64,000 bases of DNA. It comes from Halovenus rubra (GTDB taxonomy: Archaea > Halobacteriota > Halobacteria > Halobacteriales > Haloarculaceae). Numbering within the stretch: the first letter of the stretch is position 1; the number at the start of each line of letters is the position of its first letter. The notes beneath the pieces are model-generated. The model made no database searches, was not told where the DNA came from, and saw only the letters and a program-made list of their open reading frames with translations. A program made the position numbers and the translations under genes. This document shows positions 1 to 7,782 of this stretch, piece by piece. Location: contig NZ_JAODIY010000010.1 of assembly GCF_026586665.1 (NCBI RefSeq), forward strand, positions 1-64,000, in the 5' to 3' direction.

Positions 1-99
1 AACCGTCTGTTCGATACCCTCGACGATCTTCGTGATGCTGCGCTCTCTGCGCTCGATCGTATCGAAGTACCAGATGTCTTCACGTACTTATATCCGTGA
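1..99 (+). CDS. IS630-type transposase, C-terminal fragment (5' end outside window)
   Basis: Thirty-two in-frame codons are visible before TGA at 97-99, with no start codon in the window. The fragment begins NRLFDTLDDL and ends in VPDVFTYLYP. This resembles the tail of haloarchaeal IS630-family DDE transposases, which typically has an acidic helix after 'NRFF(D/E)SL' and a final 'VP(D/E)V..Y(L/F)'. The catalytic DDE residues lie upstream and cannot be seen. The fit of its stop codon to the proposed IS end, with a TA duplication beside it, supports the call. It could belong to another DDE family. Confidence 0.55.
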   Translation, partial: NRLFDTLDDLRDAALSALDRIEVPDVFTYLYP

Positions 100-102
100 G
101 TA
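1..102 (+). mobile_element. Right end of an IS630-type insertion sequence inserted into nirA
   Basis: The nirA reading frame on the minus strand breaks at about base 103. A plus-strand open frame resembling the C-terminus of an IS630 transposase ends at bases 97-99. IS630 elements insert at TA and duplicate it; the TA at 101-102 sits exactly at the join, so the element would end at base 100 with the transposase stop codon in its terminal repeat. The left end of the element lies outside the window, so the terminal repeats cannot be compared. The family assignment is inferred from the short protein tail and the TA junction. Confidence 0.6.
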
Positions 103-1337
103 TCAGTACCGGTACACGCGATAGAACCACGTTCGAACGGGTGTGGGTCGGGGGAGTACTCTTCCAAAAGCGGTTCGTCGAGGAACGACTCCAGATCCTC
201 GTCAGCGATGTCGGCGACGACAAGGTTCTGCCGCTGGGTCACGCCAATCATCTCGGAGCCATAGGTGTCGGCCAGGTCCGCGAGTTCGACCACCTCTTCG
301 ACGCCGACGCGCCCGGTGAGCACGGACAAACCGACGTAGTTCTGGCCGTCTTTCTGGTCGAAGACGCCGACGTAGTCGCCCGGGGCATCACTCCGGCCAG
401 CGTTGTAGTCATACTGGTCGCGCAGGTCCCGGCCCGCCGTCGGCAACTCGTAGTCGATGTACTCCTCTTGGAGGACCCGGCGGAGTTTTTCCGGGCCCCA
501 CTCGTCGACGAGGAACTTGATACGCGCGTTGAACCGGTCGTCGCGGTCCCCGTAGTCCCGGAAGAGCGCACTCACGCCGGCGGCGACCGCGGTGACATCC
601 TCGGGCCTGCAGAAGATGTCCACGTCGCGGGCGAACCGTGGCTCCTTCCGGGCGAGTCCACCACCGACTCGGATGTTGAACCCCGTCACCTCCTCGCCGT
701 CGACCTGTTTGAGGGCGGGTTCGATGGCGAGGTCATTGATGTCGCCTTGGCCGGCGCCGCGGGTGTCACCAGTGACCGACACCTTCCACTTCCGTGGGAG
801 GTCCGAGTGAGCCGGATTCTGCTTGAACTCGTCGTTGAGTTCCTGAACAAGCGGCCAGACGTTGACGTGTTCGTCAGCGTCCCGGCCGGCCATCGGCGAC
901 CCAACGATGTTTCGCCAAGAGTCGCCACAGGCCTGCACCGATGAGAGGCCGACCGCCTCGATGCGCTCGAAGATCTCGGCGACATCCTCCAGTTTGATCC
1001 AGTGAAGCTGGATCGACTGGCGGGTGGTGAAGTCCGCGTAGGCAGCGCCAAACTCGGGGTTCTCGGCTGGCCCACGGGCAAACTCGTCGGCGATCTCACC
1101 GACCGTCCGCAACTGTTCTGGCGTGAGACGCCCCATTGGCACCCCGATCCTGAGCATGAAGTACGACTCCTGACCCTTCCGCTGGTGGTACAGTCCCCAC
1201 CATTTGAAGCGCTCGAACCAGGCGTCACGTTCGTCTTCCGGGAGCGTCTCCCAACCCTCTCGCGCGAACTCTTCGACGTAGTCTCGGATCTCGGCCCCGT
1301 ACACTTCCTTTTTCCACGTTTCGACTTCCGTCGGCAT
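103..1337 (-). pseudogene. nirA: Ferredoxin-dependent assimilatory nitrite/sulfite reductase, cut by an insertion sequence
   Basis: The frame starts at ATG 1335-1337 (MPTEVETWKKEVYG) and reads as the NirA/SirA haemoprotein family for about 411 codons. The ferredoxin-like half-domains are recognisable, for example FNIRVGGGLARKEPRFAR in the first and MIGVTQRQNLVV in the second. These enzymes reduce nitrite to ammonia (or sulfite to sulfide) with ferredoxin, using siroheme and a [4Fe-4S] cluster held by C-x5-C and C-x3-C motifs. Here the frame reads ACTGTD, the start of C-x5-C, and then runs into the insertion sequence. The second cysteine and the whole C-terminal cluster/siroheme region are missing, so the product should be inactive. 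The rest of the gene may lie beyond the left edge. Confidence 0.85.
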
Positions 1338-1450
1338 GCGACATATCAGCGTCCACAGTAGTAAAGGGGTGTCCGCGGCGACAACTTTTCCCGGCGGGCC
1401 GAGATCCCGGCGATTTCTTCCCGTGACGGTGAGCAGTTACCCATCCGAGT

Positions 1451-1804
1451 GTGCGCTCAAACGGGCTCGGAGAGCCGATGTCTGCGTCGTGGCACATGGA
1501 TGCTATCCGGGATAACGGCCCTGAACTGCCCGCTGGTGTGGTCGACGCGACCCAGTTCGATCCAGTCGGTGACCCCGTGTTCGCCACAGCCGACACAGAC
1601 GCCGGCGATTCGCCCCTCAACGGAGCTGGCCTGCACCCCTATATCTACGAACGCCTCCGCCAGGAAGTCGGCGGGCTGACAGTCACAGACGTCGTGGCGA
1701 GCGAGCATCCAGAGGTTACTGACCGGGACAGTTCGGCTGTCGTCGACGCTGAGCCAGGCACCATCGTCCAGTTGCCGGATGGAAGTGACCACAACATGAA
1801 GTAG
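1451..1804 (+). CDS. Hypothetical acidic protein
   Basis: This 117-residue open frame is strongly acidic (about 21 Asp/Glu against 6 Lys/Arg), as expected for a haloarchaeal cytoplasmic protein. ATG codons at 1478 and 1496 are equally possible starts. It would be transcribed divergently from nirA. No domain is recognised. The opposite strand carries an open frame over the same bases (1457-1921) with similar base composition by codon position; that product is less acidic and has an arginine-rich tail. I prefer the plus strand, but the choice is uncertain. Confidence 0.4.
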   Translation: MRSNGLGEPMSASWHMDAIRDNGPELPAGVVDATQFDPVGDPVFATADTDAGDSPLNGAGLHPYIYERLRQEVGGLTVTDVVASEHPEVTDRDSSAVVDAEPGTIVQLPDGSDHNMK

Positions 1805-1982
1805 GCATGCCGACGGGAAACCGTGACGCCCCACGCGATCGTTGCCGGTCTCGACGACGGTCCGGGCTGACACTGCGCGCTCGATGAACGGGATACCGGC
1901 AACAAGAACCGTCGTCCCCAACCGATGACAGAGTTTTCCCCGGGGAGAGTCTATATACTTCGATGGAATTGATACCTACTCG

Positions 1983-2141
1983 ATGGCCGATACAGAGTCC
2001 GAGGACCAAGCGCCGGAGGAACCGGATCAGAATCACCTGCAACATCTCTCGGACGGCGCGGGGTGTACAGAAATATGGGAACATCTCTCGGACTTCCGAG
2101 ACGCGGAGAACGAAGAGGAGACCGATGGCGACAAGACGTAG
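1983..2141 (+). CDS. Small acidic protein with NHL...GCxEIWExLS motif
   Basis: This is a 52-residue frame starting MADTESEDQAPEEPDQ and ending ETDGDKT. Its core reads NHLQHLSDGAGCTEIWEHLS. A second protein in this window, at 31,414-31,524 on the other strand, shares NHL(x6)DGxxGC(x)EIWExLS. Finding the same motif in two independent small frames is good evidence that both are translated. It is very acidic and has one conserved cysteine. Function is unknown. It sits beside a broken integrase gene and may be part of the integrated element. Confidence 0.65.
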   Translation: MADTESEDQAPEEPDQNHLQHLSDGAGCTEIWEHLSDFRDAENEEETDGDKT

Positions 2142-2414
2142 CGACTGGACCCGTCACAGCCCCCCGGGTGGCCTCAGGACCAGCGATACCGGACGCCGTT
2201 TCTCCCTGTGACGCGGTCAAGAGGCGGCGTGGTGCCGTCAGCGCGATGACCCAGTCGAATCGCGGTCCCGACGGCAGCGACGGGGATGATGCCGGGGCCA
2301 GTCGTCGAACCGAGCGCCGGGAGCCGGTGGGAGAGCCTGTTGTGCGTGGCGACCCCGAGATAGCGGGTGGTGACGGTCGGGACGCAGTCCGGTACGACCC
2401 GGCGGACCCCGAGA

Positions 2415-2766
2415 GCCTCGAATCGGCTTCCGAGACGTGCGGTAGAAGGATTTTTTCGTGTAGTCCCTCCTCTGCCGCATCAATCGACTCACAAAAGTTC
2501 AGGAACACGCGCAGCGTCGATAGCTGGCCTTGCAGAGTCACAGGCTTCAGCCCGTCATTGTCCTGACGGTGGACCCGGAAGCGGTGTAGGTCTCGCCCGG
2601 TCAGGTTGTTGAGGTTGTGAATACCGTCGTCATCGCACCACTCGGCAAACTGCTGGAGCCTGTACCCGTGTGACTTGAGAGTTTCAGACGAAATCTCGCC
2701 TTCGCGGTGCTGGACGTAGAGTTTCACAGCATCCTCGGGGGCGAGCGCTTCGAGCTCGTCGCTCAC
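2415..2766 (-). pseudogene. Tyrosine recombinase/integrase, N-terminal fragment
   Basis: About 117 codons read as the SAM-like core-binding (N-terminal) domain of a XerC/D-type integrase: VSDELEALAPEDAVKLYVQH, then a helix with SHGYRLQQFAEWC and TGRDLHRFRVHR. After LLPHVSEADS the frame continues open but no longer resembles an integrase, and the catalytic domain with its R..HxxR..Y residues is absent. The recombinase is therefore truncated and inactive. The likely start is GTG at 2764-2766, overlapping the stop of the upstream zinc-finger gene by four bases (GTGA), which indicates translational coupling. An ATG four codons further upstream (2784) is less likely. The cause of truncation is not visible. 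Confidence 0.75.
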
Positions 2767-2864
2767 GCTCGCGCACCCCCGCATTTAGACCACCCACACT
2801 CGGGGCAGAACGGACACCCACCCGACGGGTGGACGTTCGTGCTTCCGCATTCAGGGCAAGTCAT
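2763..2864 (-). CDS. Tiny zinc-finger protein beside integrase
   Basis: This is a 33-residue protein, MTCPECGSTNVHPSGG onward, with CPEC and CPFC-x2-C knuckles that could bind one or two zinc ions. It is too short for most automatic gene callers. Its ATG overlaps the stop of the gene before it (ATGA) and its stop overlaps the GTG of the integrase gene (GTGA), so the three form one tightly coupled transcription unit. Comparable minute zinc fingers often sit before integrases in haloarchaeal elements, possibly as regulators; that role is inferred. Confidence 0.75.
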   Translation of the reverse strand: MTCPECGSTNVHPSGGCPFCPECGWSKCGGARA

Positions 2865-3118
2865 GCTGACCCCCTCCGGTCGAGATCACGGTCGTAGGGA
2901 CCGGCGGCTGTGAGTAGCTTCACGTCCTCACGTTCGTATTCACGGCCAGTCTTCCGGTCGACCAACTCATAGAACACGCCGTCAATCTCGTGCTGGCGCG
3001 CGCAGTTGGCACACCAGAAATGGTGGTTCGTCGGTTCCCAACTCCGGTGGCCGCGTGGACAGACGAACCGCCAACGGTCCAGCCGATCTTCGATATCGAT
3101 AGTTTGCTTGTCCGACAT
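2861..3118 (-). CDS. Small zinc-binding protein of the integrase operon
   Basis: This is an 85-residue protein starting MSDKQTIDIEDRLDRWRF. Its cysteines lie in FVCPRGHRSW and FWCANCARQH, a CPxGH...CxxC pattern suggesting one zinc site. The C-terminal half is charged and helical. I chose ATG 3116-3118 because a TATA-like TTTATC lies about 30 bases upstream, giving a leaderless transcript. It is the first gene of the three-gene overlapping unit ending in the broken integrase. Similar small proteins accompany integrases in haloarchaeal integrative elements. Function is unknown. Confidence 0.7.
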   Translation of the reverse strand: MSDKQTIDIEDRLDRWRFVCPRGHRSWEPTNHHFWCANCARQHEIDGVFYELVDRKTGREYEREDVKLLTAAGPYDRDLDRRGSA

Positions 3119-3143
3119 AGCTGGTCGAAACTGACGGACGGGG

Positions 3144-3173
3144 TTGATAAACGACCTGTCCACACGCGGACAG
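3144..3173 (-). promoter_or_regulatory. Promoter and candidate operator of the integrase operon
   Basis: On the minus strand a TTTATC box lies about 30 bases before the ATG at 3118. Immediately upstream of it is a perfect inverted repeat, CTGTCC-N6-GGACAG, at 3156-3173. A palindrome against the upstream edge of an archaeal TATA/BRE element is a plausible binding site for a dimeric regulator, such as the PhiH1-type repressor encoded nearby. The repeat is seen directly; its role is inferred. Confidence 0.45.
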
Positions 3174-3313
3174 TGAAAATGAAATGGTCGTTTTCGACGC
3201 GTGACGTGTCCGCTACGCCGGTGAGTCGCCGGTAACAGGTAGGTGAAAGTGATGAAAGTGGTTCGCGGGCTGTATCGACTTGTGTTAAATGCGCTTGCGT
3301 CTCGTGGTTTCAT

Positions 3314-3335
3314 GTGTTCGCTCCAGTGCGAACAC
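3314..3335. repeat. Perfect 8-bp inverted repeat in divergent control region
   Basis: GTGTTCGC-N6-GCGAACAC lies in the 393-base gene-free stretch (3119-3511) between the integrase operon and the PhiH1-type repressor gene. Arm length and 6-base spacing match the operator-like repeat at 3156-3173, though the sequence differs. It could be a second operator. The rest of this stretch shows no coding potential that I can support. Confidence 0.5.
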
Positions 3336-3480
3336 GCGGCCGACTGCTCTTTTTTCGGAACCAGATCGGAAGCAGATTCGGGTGTCGCCATATCTCGCAC
3401 TGTTGCGGCCACTTCACTTAAAATCAACGTACGTTGTAGTATGACTATCTATATGTTAGTTTGTAGAGTACCCACCGATG

Positions 3481-3490
3481 CTACTATAGT
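3481..3490 (+). promoter_or_regulatory. TATA-type promoter of the PhiH1-like repressor gene
   Basis: The palindromic TACTATAGTA is centred about 27 bases before the ATG at 3512, the normal spacing for a leaderless haloarchaeal transcript. This supports the longer start chosen for the gene. Because the box is itself a palindrome, it could also be a site for autorepression. Confidence 0.5.
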
Positions 3491-3511
3491 ACAGCCTCAA
3501 AACCAGAAAGT

Positions 3512-3778
3512 ATGCGCCGTCCAAGGGTTTCATGGATGACACAGGCAGATGATAGAATTCTTGAAGCCCTCGAAGATAGTGGTCTAAGACTCTCACCGCG
3601 TATTCTTGCAGCTAATGTTGATTATTCCCGCCATTATATCGCGCGGCGGCTTGCGAAATTAGAGGAAGGTGGTTTGATTGAAAAAGTCGATGAAGGTCTT
3701 TATGAAATTACAATCCAAGGACGAAAATATCTGAGTGGTGATCTGAGTGCCGAAGATCTCGAATTTAATGAGAAATAA
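3512..3778 (+). CDS. PhiH1 repressor-like winged-helix transcription regulator
   Basis: This 88-residue protein begins MRRPRVSWMTQADDRILEAL, which matches the usual N-terminus of haloarchaeal PhiH1-repressor-like proteins ('WMT..DDRILE.L'). A winged helix-turn-helix follows: the recognition helix is in DYSRHYIARRLAKLEEGGLI and the wing in VDEGLYEITIQG. The family takes its name from the phage PhiH repressor and is common in proviruses, plasmids and defence islands. It probably controls promoters in this island, perhaps its own and the divergent integrase operon. A decayed second copy of the same kind of gene lies directly downstream. Confidence 0.85.
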   Translation: MRRPRVSWMTQADDRILEALEDSGLRLSPRILAANVDYSRHYIARRLAKLEEGGLIEKVDEGLYEITIQGRKYLSGDLSAEDLEFNEK

Positions 3779-3840
3779 GACGTGAATCTGGCCTTTCTTG
3801 ACCAAGAAAAATCGCAGTAACGCTAGTGTCTATTTTTACG

Positions 3841-4026
3841 ATGAGACTGCAGTTGCAGCTCCGCCCGGTGTTGCATCGTTTAATCCGAATATAGTACGAC
3901 TTATACCAAACGTCGGGTTTCAGAACTAATAGAACTTGAACTGATTGAATGAGTTGATGACGGCAAGGGTACTATCAGATTACAGACTACGGTATCCAGA
4001 CGGTAGCGCTACAAAGGAATAGATAG
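3841..4026 (+). pseudogene. Decayed PhiH1 repressor-like gene
   Basis: The stretch has no intact frame, but reading across frames gives pieces of the same winged helix as the gene upstream: DETAVAAPPGVASFNP, then TKRRVSELIELELIE, a TGA stop at 3950-3952, VDDGKG, and, after a one-base frame change, YYQITDYGIQTVAL. These align with the SPRILAANVDY, ARRLAKLEEGGLIE, VDEG and YEITIQGRKYL segments of the intact repressor. At least one stop and two frameshifts are needed, so it is dead. No start codon is visible. Bases 4027-4154, up to the next gene, hold nothing I can identify. Confidence 0.65.
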
Positions 4027-4154
4027 AAGAGAGTTGACAACAGAGCCGCCACTATATGTTTAACCAGTGGGGCTCCAAACCGTCAGACAGTCTACTGATA
4101 TATCAAGCTCAACTCAATGAATGGTTGCTATAGAACGACGTAGGAAAGGTCTCA

Positions 4155-5456
4155 TTATCCAGTCGATTGCTCCCTGGTGTCCTGTTCTGCTTCTTCAGCA
4201 AGTGTGTTTTTCCACATTTCCGGCTCCTCAGTTGGGTCCGTAAAGCGCCGGACCCACACCCGTTGGATGTCGTGGTGGCCGTACTCGTCCATCTCGAATA
4301 CTGGTTCTTCCGACCGATGCCAGTATGCTTCGAGAAACGTACCGGCATTGTCAGAGTTGATCTCAACGAGATCGACAACAGGCCAGACGTCCCAATCGCG
4401 TTTCGTTAGAAACTGTCCCATTGCGTGTTCAAGATGTTCGACCGAGCCATCGTAGTTCGCGAGGCCTGCCAACTCCGCCGTGTACTCGTACTTGTCCTGA
4501 AGCGTCGTTCCCGCGTTCGTTGACTCAATTACCTCCAGACCCGCATCTGACCCACTGCCGACTTCTACCCCAAACTCGTTAAGCCACGATTCGATCTTGT
4601 CTCGCTGTTCCTCTGTGGCATTCGGAGCCAGTATGAGGCGGTTGGCCATCCATTCAGTTGCTGCCGGTAGCTTCAGAAATGGATCCTCCTCAAGATCAGG
4701 CCGGAACGCGACCGGGGTCCCGTCTGCCGCTGACTCAATGAAAACGTTGCTCGTAAATGGATTAACCAGTATGCGGAACTCGATTTCGTCGTCGAAGTCC
4801 TCGCCTTTAAAGAAAGTGATAGCCGCGTTCCAGCCCGCTGGTTGGTCCTGAGTGGGGTTTTCATCCTGTTGATATTTACAGGTTCCAAACCGGATGTCGC
4901 ACGTGTCCGTGGTGAACGACAGGTTCCATTCAGAGGTCTGTGTAATGTTGTTCGGACCGAAGCCGTCGTCTTCGTCTTGAATCACTGGCCAAGACGGCAG
5001 GGCTGCAACCAGCTGGCCGACGGTAGTCTCGATCGCACACCCGGCTTTCATCTCGGCATCCTGAGTGTAGCATTTCCAGATGTTGTCTTTCTCTTCGGTT
5101 CCGAGTCGCCAGCAGTTGGCAAAGTGCTGGTGGCGGGAGTCACGATGGTACTGGTCGAGCGCCTCTTGGAATTCTTCGTCAGATACTATGTCAATACCTT
5201 CGTCCATGCGCTGTCGTTTTCGCCTGGAGTCTGCTGCAAGACTGCCTTTGAGGTTATTATATCCGCCGGGATGCTCGAGGATTCCTTCGTTATTATCGTC
5301 GAAGTTCGTGAGGTGGTTGCAGAACAAACCCTCGGTGAAGTACGTCTCAATCTGGCGTTTTTCGCTCAGTGAGCGGTATCGGCGGACAATCATCTGTTCA
5401 GAGGGGACAGGTGTATACTCGGAGGAGGGGTTGCGAGAGGGGTTGAGAAAGATCAT
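4155..5456 (-). CDS. DUF2971-like protein in the defence region
   Basis: This is a 433-residue protein. The N-terminal 160 residues resemble DUF2971: RRYRSLSEKRQIETYFTEGL, NFDDNNEG, then HFANCWRLGTEEKDNIWKCY and KAGCAIET. This follows the family pattern 'Y+Y....L..G.L.......FNDP......CFS.....+W..Y.....G'. The remainder has no recognised domain. DUF2971 proteins are uncharacterised but recur in defence and toxin neighbourhoods. The gene has its own TATA box and starts 205 bases downstream of the ATPase operon's last stop, so it may be an accessory of that operon or independent. It is more AT-rich than the core genes. Confidence 0.65.
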   Translation of the reverse strand: MIFLNPSRNPSSEYTPVPSEQMIVRRYRSLSEKRQIETYFTEGLFCNHLTNFDDNNEGILEHPGGYNNLKGSLAADSRRKRQRMDEGIDIVSDEEFQEALDQYHRDSRHQHFANCWRLGTEEKDNIWKCYTQDAEMKAGCAIETTVGQLVAALPSWPVIQDEDDGFGPNNITQTSEWNLSFTTDTCDIRFGTCKYQQDENPTQDQPAGWNAAITFFKGEDFDDEIEFRILVNPFTSNVFIESAADGTPVAFRPDLEEDPFLKLPAATEWMANRLILAPNATEEQRDKIESWLNEFGVEVGSGSDAGLEVIESTNAGTTLQDKYEYTAELAGLANYDGSVEHLEHAMGQFLTKRDWDVWPVVDLVEINSDNAGTFLEAYWHRSEEPVFEMDEYGHHDIQRVWVRRFTDPTEEPEMWKNTLAEEAEQDTREQSTG

Positions 5457-5474
5457 ACGCTTACCTCTACAGGA

Positions 5475-5483
5475 AGATATAAT
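5475..5483 (-). promoter_or_regulatory. TATA box of the DUF2971-like gene
   Basis: TATTATATC on the minus strand is centred about 23-25 bases before the ATG at 5456, which fits leaderless transcription. The 5457-5661 interval otherwise holds AT-rich sequence without a supported gene. It separates this gene from the ATPase operon. Confidence 0.45.
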
Positions 5484-5661
5484 AACAGTTTGTTTTCAGA
5501 TGGTGAGGGGGATAGCCGATCGCCCACCGACCACGTGGTTATTTTGTAGAGATAAATGCAAGGGACTTAAACTATATATCAAATTCTCAATAATGGCAAC
5601 TAAGGTATACTCGACTGGTTTAGCAATCTCAGAACTGGGGAACCTACAATAGTATTCTGAC

Positions 5662-7782
5662 TTAGTCCTCAAACTGCGCCAAGTCTGCTTGTCCTTGACT
5701 TGGGTACTTTTTCATATCGTACTCACTGGCGAATGTAGATGATTCAAATCCTTCCGTAGATGCTGAAGTAATCACTATTTGGTAGTTCGGTAGGAAATCA
5801 GGAAGTTCATTCAAGAAATTTGTAATATCTTTCTCATTTTCTTTATCAATCTCATTAGTAAATGGAGAATCAATAACAAACATTCTGAACGGCAGACTAT
5901 TAATTGAACTACTAAGTCTCCGAAGAAGTGCAGTATGGAACAGGAATGCGTGGATATTGGTTTCAGCGGTGCTCGGCTCTGGTCTGCGCGATCTTAGTTC
6001 TCGTTCTGGGGTTTGGATTGTGTAGTGGTACGTATCTCCCTCTTCAAAACGTGGGTTATGTGCTTCCGCAAATGTTCCATGATCAAAAACTCCTAAAAGC
6101 TCTTCAATCTCTTCCTCTAATTTCCTCTTTTCACTTTCTCGTCTCTTTTTTCGCTGACGCTTGACTATCGGCTTGAATTTTTCAAAGGTATCTCTGCGGC
6201 TTTGTTTCTCCTTAGCTATTGGAATTAATCGTTTCTGGGCACTGATTTCATAGTCTATACGTTGCAATTCGTCCTGCAGATGTTCAATATCTGATTCAAT
6301 AGAGAATATATCTTTCCTCAAGTGGTCAATTTCGTCTCTTAATTTGGTTTTTTCCTCTGCAAGATCCTTCACTTCGCTATTTCGTAACTGATTCTGAACA
6401 GATTCTAACTCTTCTTCAAGATCGCTTATTTGTTTTCGTAGGTGTTTCTGTTCCCCTTCCAAGTCCCGTTTCTTCTTACGGTAATCTTGAATATCGTCAT
6501 CATCGGGGAGTCTGCTGTCAGTGAGTGAATCGGGAGACTGGTGCTCATGTTCCACCAGCATCTTCTCTTCTGGCATTTCTTTGGCACAGAGCGGACAATC
6601 GCCATCGTCAACGAGCCTTGACCGCTGCTCTGCATCAACCTCGTTGGTACAAACAGGACAGGTATTCGGCACTGTCATCAGATTTCGCAGATCGTCTGCG
6701 ATTCCAGACAAATCTCGATGTAACTCTGTGCTGTCGTGGCGTTCAATAAGCCGCTTTATTTGACCTAACTCGTCAGTCGTTTCCTCAAGTCTAACCTTCA
6801 AGTCGGCTCGCCGACCTCGAAGTTCATCTCTACGGTTTTCGAGGCTTTTTAGTTGGTCTTCTTCTCCTAATGTATCGTCAATTGAGTCACGACGGTCTTG
6901 AAGCTGAGTAAGACGGTTTATTTTCTGCTCGCGCGTTAACTTCAGCTCGTCAATTTCTTCTTCTAACTTCTCTTTCTTATTCCGGTATCTCGTAAGTTCT
7001 CCCTGTGCATTAGCTTCCTCTTCGCGTAACTCTAGATCATCTATTTTTTCGTCAATTGCATCTACAACTTGTGATACACTAATCCCAAATAACAAATCGA
7101 TAAACTGTGAATTATCTCCAAAGAATCGCTTGAAATCTTCACCCATTAAGAAAAACAGGGATAGTATCTTGAAGGGAGAATGTCCCCTTATATTCAATCC
7201 GTAGAGACCCAATCTTTTCAGTAATTTCTTGTTGCTAATACCCTCTTCTCCGATATGCTTCTCCGGGTTTTCCATCCGATCCACTACCGAGTCAGCTTCC
7301 TCAACGAACCCCTCTCTCAAATATGGGCTATCGTATTCTTTCCGTTTACCACCTCGCCCCGTCTTCAGAAGATTTCTCTCAAGCGTATGGGGTTTTTCGT
7401 CTAATTGCCAAAATCCTATTGTGCTGAGACGCTCAGAGTTTCCATGTACAAGATTCCTCATCCCGTATTTATCTTCGTCACCCTCTGGAATTCCAGCAAT
7501 ATTGAACTGTATAGCTTTGATGAGACTAGTTTTACCCTTGGAATTTGGGCCGTAAAGGTAGGTTGATCGCTCATCAAAATCAATCGTCTCCGTTCGTCCT
7601 ATCGCCTTGAAGAAGCGGGTTGAAAACTTCGCTAAGCGAACGTCATCCACGTTATAACGAATTTCATCGAAATTGGAGAGGAAGAACTCTCTAAGACGCT
7701 CTATATCTTCAATTGAAAAGTCGTCTCCCTTTGCATCTAACTCCTCTTCAATACGTGTCCAGACGGCGGGTGTTTCAGGCAT
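5662..7782 (-). CDS. SMC/Rad50-like ABC ATPase with zinc-hook-like motif (defence operon)
   Basis: This is a 706-residue ATPase. A Walker A motif, GPNSKGKTSLI, lies at residues 78-88. Long coiled coils (about 245-370 and 430-565) flank a hinge with CPVC (375-378) and CPLC (396-399), a four-cysteine zinc-hook-like element that differs from the single CxxC hook of Rad50. A Walker B-like strand MFVIDSPF (634-641) has Ser-Pro where classical ABC ATPases have the catalytic Glu. This layout occurs in the SMC-like ATPases of prokaryotic conflict systems (Lamassu, ABC three-component). Its start overlaps the preceding gene by eight bases. It is the last gene of a four-gene operon and probably the energy-using sensor. 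It is not housekeeping Rad50: there is no mre11 neighbour and the motifs differ. Confidence 0.8.
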   Translation of the reverse strand: MPETPAVWTRIEEELDAKGDDFSIEDIERLREFFLSNFDEIRYNVDDVRLAKFSTRFFKAIGRTETIDFDERSTYLYGPNSKGKTSLIKAIQFNIAGIPEGDEDKYGMRNLVHGNSERLSTIGFWQLDEKPHTLERNLLKTGRGGKRKEYDSPYLREGFVEEADSVVDRMENPEKHIGEEGISNKKLLKRLGLYGLNIRGHSPFKILSLFFLMGEDFKRFFGDNSQFIDLLFGISVSQVVDAIDEKIDDLELREEEANAQGELTRYRNKKEKLEEEIDELKLTREQKINRLTQLQDRRDSIDDTLGEEDQLKSLENRRDELRGRRADLKVRLEETTDELGQIKRLIERHDSTELHRDLSGIADDLRNLMTVPNTCPVCTNEVDAEQRSRLVDDGDCPLCAKEMPEEKMLVEHEHQSPDSLTDSRLPDDDDIQDYRKKKRDLEGEQKHLRKQISDLEEELESVQNQLRNSEVKDLAEEKTKLRDEIDHLRKDIFSIESDIEHLQDELQRIDYEISAQKRLIPIAKEKQSRRDTFEKFKPIVKRQRKKRRESEKRKLEEEIEELLGVFDHGTFAEAHNPRFEEGDTYHYTIQTPERELRSRRPEPSTAETNIHAFLFHTALLRRLSSSINSLPFRMFVIDSPFTNEIDKENEKDITNFLNELPDFLPNYQIVITSASTEGFESSTFASEYDMKKYPSQGQADLAQFED

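Noticed and set aside
96-944. Plus-strand frame of 282 residues at the left edge
   Set aside because: It is the antisense shadow of nirA, which has clear family motifs.
1457-1921. Open frame of 154 residues on the minus strand
   Set aside because: It covers the same bases as the plus-strand frame at 1,451-1,804 with a similar codon pattern. Its product is less acidic and has an arginine-rich tail. I kept the plus strand at low confidence; the minus strand remains possible.
2063-2566. Plus-strand frame of 167 residues over the integrase remnant
   Set aside because: It lies antisense to a clear integrase domain and its product is low-complexity with a cysteine/serine-rich end; no family signal.
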